DNA of 64,000 nt from Cunninghamella blakesleeana. Its lineage: Eukaryota; Mucoromycota; Mucoromycetes; Mucorales; Cunninghamellaceae. Position 1 is the first letter of the stretch. Every line of letters begins with the position of its first letter. The stretch spans positions 663,501-727,500 of the forward strand of contig JAFCIZ010000001.1 of NCBI GenBank assembly GCA_017871115.1. Direction: 5' to 3'. Positions 35,800 through 48,680 of this stretch are shown here, one piece after another. Made by a program: the position numbers and the translations under genes. The notes under the pieces are model-generated. The model saw only the letters and a program-made list of their open reading frames with translations, was not told the DNA's origin and searched no databases.

Positions 35800-36576
35800 G
35801 TTTTTATATATATATATGCGAAATCAACAAATTAATTAAAAAAGAATAAAGAACGTGAAGCTAAGGAAGAACTTAAAAGACGGGCAAAACAATTTGATCT
35901 CCAAAGAAAAGAAGCATCCAAAAGAGGTCAAGGATTTATGCAAGGCAACTATAGTAGTAGCAATACTATGGGTGGAAGATATTCACCTTCATTGGAACCA
36001 TCTGCTCAATCTATGATTCAAACTCCATCTTATAGTGGGTAAATAAATACATTTATAAATATATAATCTAAATATACATATAAAAAAGAATCAATAGGGA
36101 AGTATATGTGAGTATGTGTTGCTAATATTATATATATATTAAATAGAAGGTCATCTACACCACCAGCTAATACATCAAGAGCTAAAGGTATGCAGTTGGG
36201 TCGTAAACCAAAAACGGCAGACTTGTTCGAAGCTATCAAAACTGAAGTGGAAGAACCTCTTATCCGATCTAATTCTAATTTGTCAAGACCGGAAGTTTCA
36301 AATGTTAACCATGAAAGGTATATATTTTATATATATTTATGGGAAACGTACACATATACAAAAAAAAAATCAAACCAATTAATATATAATATTTGTATTA
36401 ATAAAACATAGTGTTCATATTGCGATTGAAGAAAGAGTATCTATGCTTGCAAAACAGGATGGTAGTTTGGAACAATTAGAGATTAAAGGTGTGCTTACAT
36501 TGAAAATTGCTGATCCTTCTCTTGGACGTATTAGATTGTCACTTGTTGCTGCTGATGATGCTTCTATCCAATTTAA

Positions 36577-36641
<65 letters not shown>

Positions 36642-37463
36642 ATAATATTTTTATTCCAATTGTATATATTATATTTATTAACATGAATATATATGTACAT
36701 ATAATATCACAGACACATCCAAATGTTGATAAAAATGTATTCAAAAATGAAAAAGCTGTACAAATGCGTGATACTAGTCGATCATTCCCTACAAACCAAA
36801 ACTTAGAAGTTGTTAGATGGAAATACTCTTCCCAAGATGAAACTGCTGTCCCATTATCAAGTAAATCATAAGCAGATCTATATATATTTACATATATATA
36901 TAATAATGAGATAAATGTTTAATTTTCAATTTAATATATTTTATTTTATAATTAATATTAGTTAACTGCTGGCCAACTCCTGCTGATAATGGAACATGTG
37001 ATGTCAATATAGAATATGAATTAGAAGCTGATCATTTGGAACTTCGCGATGTAGTTATTGCTATCCCTCTTCCGTAAGTAACTTGAAAAAAATCATATAA
37101 CAATATATATTGGATGGGGAAAATATATTTATTAATTTATATATACATATTTACATTTATATACATAGTGGAGAACCCTCAGCAACTGTACATCAAGTAG
37201 ATGGAGCATATTTTGTAGATACACAACGTCGTGTACTTGAATGGCAATTACCTATAATCAACAGTAGTAATAAATCTGGTTTATTAGAATGTACTCTTCC
37301 AGGTACAGATGCCAATGGTTTCTTCCCTGTAATAGCAAGCTTTATTTCTGAAAAATTAATTTCTGGTGTTGATGTATTGGAAGTACAAAACTTGGAATCC
37401 AATTCTTCTGCTATTTTCTCTAAAGAAATATTACTTTCTACTGATGAATATACTGTCGGATAA
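34827..37463 (+). CDS. RET2: Coatomer subunit delta (delta-COP)
   Basis: Coding exons 34827-34829, 34939-34978, 35121-35296, 35474-35701, 35845-36038, 36147-36317, 36412-36577, 36713-36860, 36962-37073 and 37169-37463, giving 510 aa, the family length. It is a COPI coat subunit for Golgi-to-ER vesicles. The N-terminal longin domain reads VVLAASIVTKSGK, then SRQFRELQRSRIEGLLASFP and RYVYQPLEDLFMVLI. SHEEKIQEII and a charged linker follow. The C-terminal mu-homology domain is recognised by HIAIEERVSM, THPNVDK, INCWPTPADNG and CDVNIEYELE. The first coding exon is the ATG alone, followed at once by GTAATA; this is required to give MVVLAAS, matching MVLLAA in other delta-COPs. Intron 7 carries a 61-base A run. 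Confidence 0.95.
36580..36640 (+). repeat. 61-base poly(A) tract inside a delta-COP intron
   Basis: Uninterrupted A from 36580 to 36640, starting directly after the GT of the intron donor. It is the longest homopolymer in the window by a wide margin. The true length may differ because of sequencing slippage. Confidence 0.9.
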
Positions 37464-37927
37464 AAGTTTTTTTTTTGGCCACATCAATATATATATTTCC
37501 TTTTTTTTTTAAAAAAAAAACATATACGCATAATATACATCTTTTTTTTTTTTTTCCCGGTGATATTCGCTACTTATATTATTCTCTCTATTTATTACTA
37601 TTTTTATTATTATTCTTATTATTATATACACATTTTACAATAAAAAAGAAAAAGAAAAGATAAAAGAAAAAAAAAAGAAGAATAATGACTTTTTTGTGTA
37701 TCAAATTATAAAAATGCTTTTTTTTGTTGTTGTTTAATATCAAAATGTTATAATTATTTTATGTCTATTAATCAGTCAAAATAAAAATGGAAAATAATAT
37801 TAAAAAATAAGATAAAAGATAAGGAAAAAACTATACAATATTAAAAAAAGAATAAGAAATAAGAAATACTAAAAATAATTATAATCATGATGTATAACAA
37901 AAGAATAAGGGAAAACGTGTATATATT
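37464..37927. other. Convergent intergenic region
   Basis: Between the 3' ends of delta-COP and chitin synthase. A/T-rich; nothing else is seen. Confidence 0.65.
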
Positions 37928-40900
37928 TTAATGACCATAGTAAATGGAAGGATATCCACGTACCAAAGTAGGAGGGCGAGCACGCATTTCAGCCATTTCT
38001 TTACGTTCTTGTTTAGCCCAATCTTCAAACCTTCGCATAATAATACTAGAACTATCAAAATTGCCTTCTCGGCGACCATGGTCTTCACCCTTTTCATCTC
38101 CACCTTGTACTTGTCTTGTTTGACCCCATGAGAAATCATCAAAATGCCAATAAGCATATGCAGGTAAAACAAAATTCCAAATAGGTAATGATAATAAATA
38201 CACCAACATCCACCCAACATAAACCATTTTACGTGTGGTGAGAGCAATTAAGACGGCTGGCAACCCTAAGATAGCAGCTAAAAGTAATAATGGAATGATA
38301 GGAACAGGTGTAACAAAGAAAGATATCACAATCAGATATAGAGTGAAAGTAATGGCTGCTGGTAAAACAACGGTACCAACCAATTCCATAAACACAACAA
38401 ACTGCATAGAGAAACAGAACGTACCACATAAATCACGAATTAATACTAGTTCAAGTAAATTATGTACTGTTGAGTTGATCCATCTTCTACGTTGTGATAA
38501 AAGAACTGAGAAAGTGTCAGGTACTACTGTTTTACATACCTAAAGGAGAATAAGAAATAGCAAATAAAAAAAAATCAGTATAAATTAAATTATCTTTTAA
38601 TCAACGATTTTTCAAATATCAAAAATATTTTAACCGAAATTATTATTATTATCGTTAGTATTTACCGCTTGAGGAACAAACATCATTTTTCGTTTGGGGA
38701 AAGTTCTTAACATAAGAGTAGTCAGATATCGGTCTTCACCTAAAAGTAATAAGTTTTTCTTGTGTAAAGTATCTACCACATTTTCACTATACATTTCAAC
38801 AATGTCAGAAGAGCAAAAGATAGGAACATATCTATCCCCTTTAGGAGCAATGATTCGGTACATACAGAAACATCCTGGTAAGCAAGTAACACCACCAAAT
38901 ATAGATTCAAAAGCTTTACTCATATGATGGGAAATATAATATTCAAATACTATATATAATAATAATAATAATAAAGTCAGTGATTATATAAAAGCATTTT
39001 TTTACTAATAAGTATGTATATATTTGTACCTTGAATAGCGGTTACCCAACTATCACTTTTATTAGCAATTTTTGTTTCACCACATAAGCCCATAATGTAT
39101 GGGTCCCTAGACATACAAGCGATCATACGACTTAACGAATCAGGATATACTTTTGTATCTGCGTCAACCTGATACAAATAAATTTAAAAATAAGCATATA
39201 TATATATATATACATTAAGTTAATAAATATAAAGGTTTTTTTTTTATGATAGTAACTTTAATAAACAAGTATTTATATTTGTACTTACCATTAGACAAGT
39301 TTCATAACAAGAAGGATGATTTCCAGTTAATTTAAGTATAGATTTACAAAACTGATATTCTAAACTACACATTCTTTCACCGTAATATACTTTTTGCATA
39401 GCATTCATTAAAATAACTTGACTATCACGTTTACCACGGTTACCAGGTTTTTTATCTTTAGATTCAGCTTCGGTGCCACATTTCACAATTACCACCATGG
39501 GTACATGTTGTTGATCTTCCATAGGGATCACTGCAGGTGCTTTACTTGGATCATCATTGTATTTATAAAAACCAGCGTATACTTTGGCCATATTATGTCG
39601 TTTGGTACCATCAGCAATAGCTACATAAGAAGCAGGTTGAACTTTATCTCTTGGTACAAGATCATCTTTCATCATTGATAAAACAATATCAGGTGTTGAC
39701 ATCCCATTCCCAGAACCTGTAATATTACCATCACAAATAACTAATAGTAATTTATGTGATGCTGGATAATCAGTATTAGCTAGAGAATCTAATGTGGTAC
39801 GTAATCCATCTTCGCCTTCGGAATAACAAGTGACAACCATAAAAGTATGAATTAAATCAAAATTAAAATTATATTGTTCTTGTTGTAATTGCTGTTGTTG
39901 AAGATGATGATTGGTGATATCATCATGAAGGCTACTAAAGTTTGGTTGTGAATGAATAGATGGTTGTTCTTGTTGATTATTATTATTGTTGTTGTTATCA
40001 AGCGGTGAATTAGGTAAGTGATGAGTTGAACTAAATGGTGTATTACGAGAAGAAGGTGTAGAAGTATAAATGGCTGTATGATTTTGACTGAATCTAGATG
40101 TTGTTGGGAAAAATCGGCGTTTATTTTTATTTAATTGTTGTTGTCTGGCTGAAGAGGTAATACTACTAGAACTATTATCACGATGCATTATATGAGTTCC
40201 TTCTAAATTATGATGACTGCCACTAGAATTAGACATTATCGTTGAAATAGGATTATTATCCATACCATTATTAGCAGGAATAGGAGGAGCTGATGAATTA
40301 GTAGAGTAATCTTGTAATTGATTTGAAGAAGTGGTAGCTTGATTAGGTAAATCAATAGAACTAATGCTTTTTGTTTTAGGATAGTGCATATCTTCTACGT
40401 TATTCATTTCCCATTGTAATACTTCGTCACGTCTTTTACGTCTTTCTTCTGCCGTTTCTTCACGCAAACTACCAAGTTTCCATGATATACACCAGCCAAA
40501 TATTAAAGCTAATAAGAATCGAATTAAGACGACACCCAAAATAACAGCAAGTGATACCCATAATACAATATCTGAAATAATACATCCAGCTGATCTTGAA
40601 TCCAATACACCAACTTTAAGAACATCTGTTAAACACTTGCCAATCTTTAATCGTTCAGAGGTAGAGCTAAACCAGTAGGTAGCATCACGTCCAATAAAAG
40701 CACTACCAGGTCCAAAGATTTGAGCAATACGGAGTGGTAAAGGAACATTAGAAGATAATAATCTTAAACGAGATACATCAAGAACATTACTATATTTATT
40801 TAAAAAAAAAAAAAAAAGAAATAAAAGGAAAAAAATTAGTTGGTTGGAAAAAAAAAAATTATAACTTATTTTTTTTTTTTAATACCCGCTAAATGCAACC

Positions 40901-41509
40901 AAACTAGTTCCTGGCTTTTGAATATCAGTCCAATTAAAATAAACATCTCCAACTACTTCTAAATTTCTTAAAGCAAGACGAGATTTTGCACTGATATGAC
41001 AAGCCTTATGATCAAAATCACCAGTTCCATTAATAGAAGGCTTAGTAAAATCAATTGGGACACAAGGGAAGTAATTCAAGACGTTTCCTTTTGCATCGTC
41101 AGCTTTAAGAGGTTTCAAAACATCCTTACAATTATAATTCACAGTTTGAAATAAAAAACTTAAATCTTTTCCCCCAATGCCTAATTCATGCAAATCACCG
41201 TTACTAGGTATATTAGGGTTGGGTGTAGGATGTTTAAACGATTTTAGATTATAAGCTCTACCAGATATAATTACTTGGTCATTTTGTACACTATTGGGTC
41301 GGATTCGATTAGGTTGATTACTACATATCACAGCATTAAATCCAAAAGTTAAAAAACCGACAATACCACACAGTAAAACGATGATTTGAACTAAGGCTAC
41401 TTTTTCTCTCCAAGCTTGTTGCATAGATTTTTCATGTAATCCTATATTTATGTCATTTTTGTTATTAAAAAATCATTAATAACATTACCATCATCGACAC
41501 TTTTATTTT

Positions 41510-41544
<35 letters not shown>

Positions 41545-41882
41545 TTTAATATATATATATATATATATTTTAATTTACCAAAAGTTTTTAACATGAAAGG
41601 TGGGGCCCACCAAGTTAAAATCCAAGTAGTAAGTGTCCAGCAACCAGGTGTATTTTTTTTTTCTTTTATTACAGGTGGAGCTTCTGACATAACATTTAAA
41701 TAATGGGTTCTACGTAGATCATCTGCACTTGTTGACATGGTTTTTTCATCTGTCAATGTTATTTTTTCTTGATTGGGTTTATAATTTGGTGATGATGATG
41801 ATGATATATTACTATTGACATTATTTACTAATGGTATTGGTGGACGTTGCATTTTATTATTTTCCGATGATGATGAAGTCAT
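37928..41882 (-). CDS. Chitin synthase, class IV (Chs3-like)
   Basis: Exons 41579-41882, 40886-41441, 39289-40789, 39030-39168, 38666-38949 and 37928-38539, giving 1131 aa. Membrane enzyme that polymerises UDP-GlcNAc into cell-wall chitin. It has a Ser-rich cytosolic start, membrane helices near [13 protein letters not shown] and [18 protein letters not shown], and a cytochrome-b5-like region ([16 protein letters not shown]). A further helix pair follows near [17 protein letters not shown] ~200-residue Ser/Asn/Gln/His-rich insertion comes before the catalytic GT2 domain. Catalytic marks: [20 protein letters not shown], the acceptor-base motif [10 protein letters not shown] and product-channel QRRRW (944-948), then C-terminal helices. 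The arrangement is that of division 2 class IV enzymes, without the myosin head of class V. The long insertion could be a site of regulation or simply low-complexity drift. Confidence 0.94.
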
Positions 41883-42760
41883 TGTATTTTACTTGGTTCG
41901 ATTGCTATTCTTTTTTTTAAGTGTACATATAAATATTAACTTAATTACCTATATTGATCTATTAATATAAGTATATTGATATATATAAATGAACAATAGA
42001 TACCAAAGTGGATATAAAAAAAATGAAGGAAGGGAGAAAAAAAAATAATAGAAGAAAGAAGAAAAAAGAGAAAGAAAGAAAGAAAAGGTAAAAAAAATAT
42101 AATAATAAATTATAATATTAATAAAAAAAAAAGTAAACAGTAAAAAAAAACCGAAGAAGGAAAAAAAAATATCAATATTAGATTAGCATTGTTTGTACTT
42201 TTTTTTTTTAGATAAAAACATAAAAGTTTCTCGATATTAATATTCTATTTCAATTTTTTTTTATTATATTAATTATATACTTGTTTTTATCTTTTAAGTT
42301 ATAATACATAGTCCAATAGATATGTCATTACTGAGAAATAGATCATTATTTATTGTTTATCTTACTTGAATCTAGATTTTTTTGCGTCAAAGAAAATTAA
42401 ACTTTTGTCTTGATATTCTTATTCTTTTAATTTGGGCACGTGAGTTTACTAATATATATATTTGTTCAGGATTATACAAATATAAAGTTGCTTAGGTTGT
42501 ATTTGAAATTAATGCTTGTTTGTCGATGAATTTCGTCATGTTATGATTGGTGATATTAATTCAATTGAATAATTTTCCGATCAAAATAATTTTTGTATAT
42601 TGTATTTTCTATGAGTAATTCAAATTTGAATCTTTATAAGCTTTAGAACAATAGGTCTTTATTTAATTTTTAGCTCAATAAAATGTATTATTATTATTAT
42701 TATTATTATTCTGTGTATGTGTATATATGTATGAATTTGTGGGATTTATTTCTTTTCTTT
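41883..42760. other. Chitin synthase promoter side and trehalose gene 3' flank
   Basis: 878 bases, A/T-rich, with an A/G-rich stretch at 42020-42090 just upstream of the chitin synthase start and a TTA repeat near 42688-42711. No coding sequence was seen. Confidence 0.6.
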
Positions 42761-43881
42761 CTAATAGGAAGACAGTTCAGATAAGATTTTAATTACATCA
42801 TCCACAGTTGGTAAATGCCATGAAGCCAAAGTTCTCTTTTTTTCATTTACACCCACTCTAACAGAAAAAGCATCTTGTTTGCCTAATTTCTGAAGAGTTT
42901 TAAACATATTTTCTACAGATCGATCATCATTTCCACAACAAAATATAAAATCAATATCTTCCAAAGTTGCTGTTGATAGAGATGGTGATGATGAATAAGT
43001 TGGAAAAGCATTTCCATTTCCACCTAATAATCTTTTAATAATTTCTCCTTTATTTGTAGTATAAGGCCGAACTTCAATATGGTGTTTCCCAATAACGATT
43101 TCCACAGGTAACTTTGATGTAATAGCACTTTCTAAATGGTTTTGACATTCTTTTGCTTGAAAAGCACCGTAATGAGGATCAGCTAATTGATAATTCCATG
43201 TAATTGAACTTCGTCTATGTTCTAAAAAGCTTCCACTTGTCCGCTCCGTATAATAAGTAAATATTTCTATCACGTCATTTTTCCAATCCATGTCTACTTG
43301 TTCTATTAAATTAATCCATCGATGGCTATGAGGATATTTAATAAAAGCGCCATGTTCACCAGATAATCCTAATCCCTTGATTTTTCCTAAATAACGATCC
43401 AATGTAGCTTCATCTCTATTTGAAATCACCCATACTTCATTCTTTGGATTATTGCATAACTTTTGTAATGTTTTCACTGTCAATTCAGATAGTACAGTGG
43501 GACCTCTTATATTTTGACGTAAAGGTATTAATGTTCCCTATTAAATAATTATTTTAAAAAATGCGTATAAAATATAAATTATTAAATATATATGATTCTC
43601 CCTTTCCCTTTCTTTCTTTCCTTAATAATAATAAAATATAATAAACTTACATCAAACCCAAAGCAAAATAATCGTTTTTTTCCACTTTTGTATGCCGGTA
43701 AAGTTTTTTCTAATGTCAATAATGATGTAGTTCTCGATATTTCAGATTGCTCTACGTATTCCATTAGTCTTTTAGTAAACGAATTTGCCCAAAAAGATGC
43801 AGTGTGTGTTTTAACATGGTTATACAATAACTATATATATATGTTTGTGTATGTGTGTGTATGATTAATATAAATTTATAC

Positions 43882-43919
<38 letters not shown>

Positions 43920-46132
43920 TACTTTTTCAAAAAAAATAAAATAGTACAGTACCTTATGTCTTGCTTCTTTTTCCGCTTCTGACATTTTTAGAGATTCATC
44001 TATTGCTTTTGCTACACCTCTTAGATCCCAAGGGTTCACAATAAGAGCAGAGCTTAAAGAAGCAGCAGTACCAGTCAGTTCAGATAAGATAAGAGGGCTA
44101 CGACGTTTTTCTTGACAGACAATGTATTCAAAAGCCGTTGTATTAATACCATCACGATTAGAAGTAATGAGAGCCGCATCTGAAATGGCCAATAAAGCAT
44201 AGTATTCATCCTCATCCACATGGTGATGATAATGATAAATAGGAGCAAAACCCAAGGTACCATATAATCCATTGATACGAGCTACAACCGAAGAAACCTT
44301 ACTTTCCAATTTGAGATTGTCTTCTGTCTTATTGGCAGTAGCCCAGCCATCTGTTAATTGTACTAAAATAACTTTATTACGCCATTCTGGATAAAGAGAT
44401 AAAAATGTTTCAAAAGCTTCCAACTTTTGTAATACACCTTTCACCATGTCTAATTTGTCTCTTGCTACCACTATTTTTTTATCTGGATACAACTCTGTAA
44501 TTAATTTCATTTTACTGACCGTGGTAGGTTGTTGCATGATGGTTTCTACTTTTAACGTATTGATCCCAATAGGAAATGAGCTGACGTAGCAAAAATGATT
44601 ACTATTAACATCATCAACGCCTTCTGGATTTGTTTCTAATCCCAACACTCTAGTACAGCATGATAATAAATGTCTTGCATATCCATATGTCTATTAATAA
44701 TAAAATAAATAAAAATAAAACAATATAATAATAATAATAATAATAATTAATAATAATATAAATAAATATATTTTTATAAAGTATAAAATATTACTTTTTA
44801 GTTTAAATTATTTATTTTTTTATAAGTCTTACCTGAAATCCAACAAGGTTTGCACCAATCATTGCTTGTAAAATTTCTTTACGTTCTAAAAAATTACACA
44901 AAAAAAAACAAAACAAAACAAAACAGGTACATAAATTAATAACAAAAACAAAAAATGTAGCATAAATAAAGGGTTTATCTCATTACATATCCCCCCCCCC
45001 TCCTCACTCTTCACCTTTTTTTAAAAAAAAACCTTTTATAGAATCTTACTAGGTAAACAACGAAAAATTTCTGATGATGGCCAAGGTGAATGGATAAATA
45101 AACCAATTCTAGCTTTAGGAATTTTCGCGCGAATCATACCAGGCACCAATAATAAATGGTAATCATGAACCCAAACTAAATAGTAGTAATAATATAAATA
45201 ATATAAATAAATAATAATAAAAAAAAGAATGATCATTTAAGTAAAATAGAATGAATAAATAAATAAATAATAAAAAGTAAAAAAAATTTCATGTGATGTG
45301 CTTGAAAAGAAAAAAAAAATAGAATAAAAAAAAGAAAAAACTTTTACTATATATATATAACTTACTCACATCTCCATCTTGATAATTTTTAATCACGAGG
45401 TCGGCATATTTTTGATTAACTAAGGAATATAATTCCCATTGCTTGGATTCAAGCCTTCCATCAGTAGCATCATTCCATATTGTATAATGTAATAATGGCC
45501 ACAACACTATAAAATAAGCGAAAAAAAAAGGATATATACAAATATATATATATATATATCAATACAATAGATTTGATTTTTTTATCTTTTCTATATCAAC
45601 ACTGTTATTGGTTCACTTAATTATTTTGTTTTGTTTTGTTTTTTTAAATATATCAATATATATATATATATATATAAACTTTCACTTTTGCTGTAAAATA
45701 AATAATAATATATTATGTTACCTACGTACTTGTCTTGCAGTAACTATCATAATGTCCAAACACACTTTCTGTATTTAAAAATATAGGAATACAATCGTGA
45801 TACTGCTTTAGCTCCCGAGATAAATTCAACTCTTCGTCTTTGGTTAGCATTTCTCTTTGATTGCTGTCTGATTGCCAAATAATTTGTCCAATCCAACCAA
45901 TATGAAGTATATTCCAAGATTGATGAGCAAGAGACTGAACACCCCCATACATAGCATCGTGCCCTCTTCTTGCTTTAAAAAGCCAAGGGTTATTTTTATT
46001 ATTGCTATTATGATGAATTTCAAAAGGAATTTGGTGGGTGACATTAATAATACGATTATTTTTTAAAAGTTCTAATACACTATTTCCATTATTATTGCCA
46101 TTATTATCAATAAAATTAATATCTAAAGTCAT
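42761..46132 (-). CDS. Trehalose-6-phosphate synthase/phosphatase-like protein with an altered phosphatase motif (probable regulatory subunit)
   Basis: Exons 45730-46132, 45366-45506, 45050-45175, 44833-44885, 43953-44690, 43651-43830 and 42761-43537, giving 805 aa. The N-terminal ~500 residues are a GT20 domain. They include VWVHDYHLLLVPG-type sequence (here with Ile), GLFIHSPWPSSEIFRCLP, the sugar-phosphate/UDP site RDKLDMVKGV and SNRDGINTTAFEY. A HAD-type phosphatase domain follows. Its motif I reads CFGFDGTLIP, so the first Asp of the usual DxDGT, the nucleophile, is Gly545; only the second Asp (547) remains. Motif IV reads GNDDRSVEN instead of the usual DDRSDED type. Loss of the nucleophile argues against phosphatase activity and fits Tsl1/Tps3-like regulatory members of the trehalose synthase complex. 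Whether the GT20 half is active is open. Confidence 0.88.
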
Positions 46133-46695
46133 TTATAAGTTATTAATACAATATAGAAGAGAGATAAAAAAAATAAAAAAGGGGATAAAACGAGAAAAAA
46201 AAAGAAAAAGGGGCCGATTGGAAAAAATGAAAAATTTAAGTAGGTTTTTTAAATTCAGCTGCTTTAATTTTTTTGATAAAAAGACTGACATTTATTGTTT
46301 TTGATATTTCAGTTTATATATATTAAATACTTATTTTTCAGTACGATTATAGTTTTTCAAAAGAACAATTAAAAATAAGGTTCTAATACAGGGTTTATTT
46401 GATTTTTTATCTCTTATTATATAAAAAAATTGAGAAATTTAACGATTTTTCTACGAATTCATTATAATTTTTTTGAAACCTATAAAAGGAAATCCGCGCA
46501 CTTCTATAGTATAGTTTTTTTAAAATAAAAGATCCATTTTTCAAAGATGGTATCATTTAATGTATATACATATATATATGTAATTTTAATGGCAAAAAGG
46601 AGTATATTTATTGATAGTATACAACTTTTTTATAAAAGAAAAACCATATATAAATAATGTCTAATTAAAAGCTGTACAAAAACCATTCTGAAAAA
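46133..46695. other. Upstream region of the trehalose gene
   Basis: 563 A/T-rich bases between the trehalose gene ATG and the 3' end of the ankyrin gene. No recognisable stress-response element and no coding sequence were identified. Confidence 0.55.
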
Positions 46696-47792
46696 TTAAG
46701 ATTGAGTTGGAACAATGATTAAAACATCATCACTATTACGAAATACATCTGATACACTTTTCAACATTTGTTTACTACTAATTGGAATAGTTACTTTTCC
46801 ATTATTACGTGCAATAGTGAACTTTTCAGGTAAATCGTCCAGCTCCTATTTATAATAACATACATAATTCATGTGTGTAAGTATGTAATTATACATAATC
46901 CTTTTCTCTTTTTTTTTTGTTTAAATCAACTTACATTGTCTAAAATTTGGAAAATATCATTCAAAGGTTCATTCTTTAAGTATACAGACCCAAGAATAGA
47001 ATCATCTGATTTTGCTCCCAAATAAACTAAAAGCTCTATCTCTATTTATAAATATATAAATAAAGTCGAAATAAATTAAATAAGTTCATAGTTAATATGT
47101 ACATCACATCTTTTTATATGCACCAATGTATTATTACCTTGTTCATTATTCACATTTTTAGTTGATGTGTTGGAAGAAGGAGATACTATAGGCTGTTGCT
47201 GTTGGTTTGGATTATTTTCATTTTGCATCATATCTAAAGCGGTTTGCTGCCTAATAACACGATCCACTTTATTTTCAGAAAATTCATCAGGTAATAACCA
47301 AGATTTTTCTAAATCAGGTTCTTTTAAATAAGTAGGTGTAATAGGTAATTCAGGTTCTGGGCCAATATTAGTTGCTTCTACTTGCTGTGCTTCTAACATA
47401 GTTTTGACATTGGGGTATTTATCACTATTACAAAGGTCAAGTGCTGTTTGACCTTTATTGGTTTTAAGACTGGTATTGGCACCATTACTTAATAATAATC
47501 TTACAATATCTTCTTGTCCGCGATGACTTGCCCAGTGTAAAGCTGTCCTAGAGAGTTATATATATGTAAAAGATTCATTTTAGATCATTTTCCCATTATG
47601 TATCTATATCTTTGACAGCTCTATTATCTTTTTTTTTTTTTTAAGAAAATCATAGTTTTTTTACTATTACCATCCATTCATCTTATTTTGAGAGTTTAAA
47701 TTAACGCCAGCTTGTATATAATGTTGAACAGCCTTTATATTACCAAGTGCACATACTTCTCTTAAGCCTTCTTCACGTTGATCTGAAATCAT
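46696..47792 (-). CDS. Ankyrin-repeat protein, ANKRD40-like
   Basis: Exons 47671-47792, 47138-47547, 46935-47041 and 46696-46845, giving 262 aa. Two to three ankyrin repeats fill the N-terminal third: LREVCALGNIKAVQHYIQ, then MNGWTALHWASHRGQ, then NKGQTALDLC. A central low-complexity Pro/Gln/Asn segment follows, containing ELPITPTYLKEP. The C-terminal ~80 residues form a second compact domain (IELLVYLGAKSDD... to DDVLIIVP). Both the NGWT.LHWA repeat and the C-terminal domain resemble animal ANKRD40, whose molecular role is unknown. The equivalent ELPF.PNYL segment is also in register. I infer orthology from the matching order of the three parts. Confidence 0.75.
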
Positions 47793-48680
47793 TTTATTTT
47801 AATTCTATTTTCTAGTATTTTTTTTAGATTGAAAAGGGAAAGAAAGAGATTGAAAGAGAAACAAAAAAAATTGGGAATTTTTTTTAAACTTTAAAAAATC
47901 TAATCTTTTTTTTTTAAACAACGCTCTTTTATTTGACACGAAAATTTGATCAGTCAATTTTCTTGCACTCTTTTATCTTTTTAACCAAGTATTTTTTACA
48001 GTCTTTTCAGTCTTCTTTTAACCGTTTATTCTATGTTGCCTTTTTTATTTTTTTAATATTATTTTTAAATTTAAAGTATAAAATAATATATAAAATATAG
48101 TATAATATAATATAAAAAATAATAATATATAGTAAAAATAATATTAATGATAAATATAGATCTGATTCAATAGCTAAGTATTAAACTACATATTTGTTTA
48201 TCAAAAAAAAAAAAAAACGATAATGTGCCAATTGACCTAAAATTTTAATAGGCCGTTAATATGATTAACCTCTATATGTAGCTTAACTTTCATAATACTA
48301 TATCAAATATTAACCGATTAATTCAAACTTTAAAGTGATGAATAGTAATTAATAAACAATTTTGGGCGTTTACGTTTTTATTCTTATTTTTTTATTTCTG
48401 TATAATAGAGTAAAGCTTCTTTTATTATTTATATTGTATTGAGTAAGAAAACCATTCATATACTCTTTTGATTAAATTAGATTAAAACATTAATAATAAA
48501 TAAAGAAATAGGGTAATCTATGAAATAAAGACCATGCTTTCAGTATTTACATATAAATAATATAATTGTATAGAAAGAAGGAAAGAAAGAAAGGAAAAGG
48601 ATAAGAAAATATTTATAAATATAACAATTTTCTTTAATCAAATGTATAAATTATATATTAAAGCGTTTCTAAGACTATGT
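47793..48680. other. Ankyrin gene promoter side and CDK 3' flank
   Basis: A/T-rich, 888 bases. No gene was seen. Confidence 0.6.

Noticed and set aside
36443..36871. Single continuous frame through the poly(A) tract giving a long Lys run
   Set aside because: The A tract is intronic: GT donor at 36578 and AG before 36713 restore the delta-COP reading frame THPNVDK.
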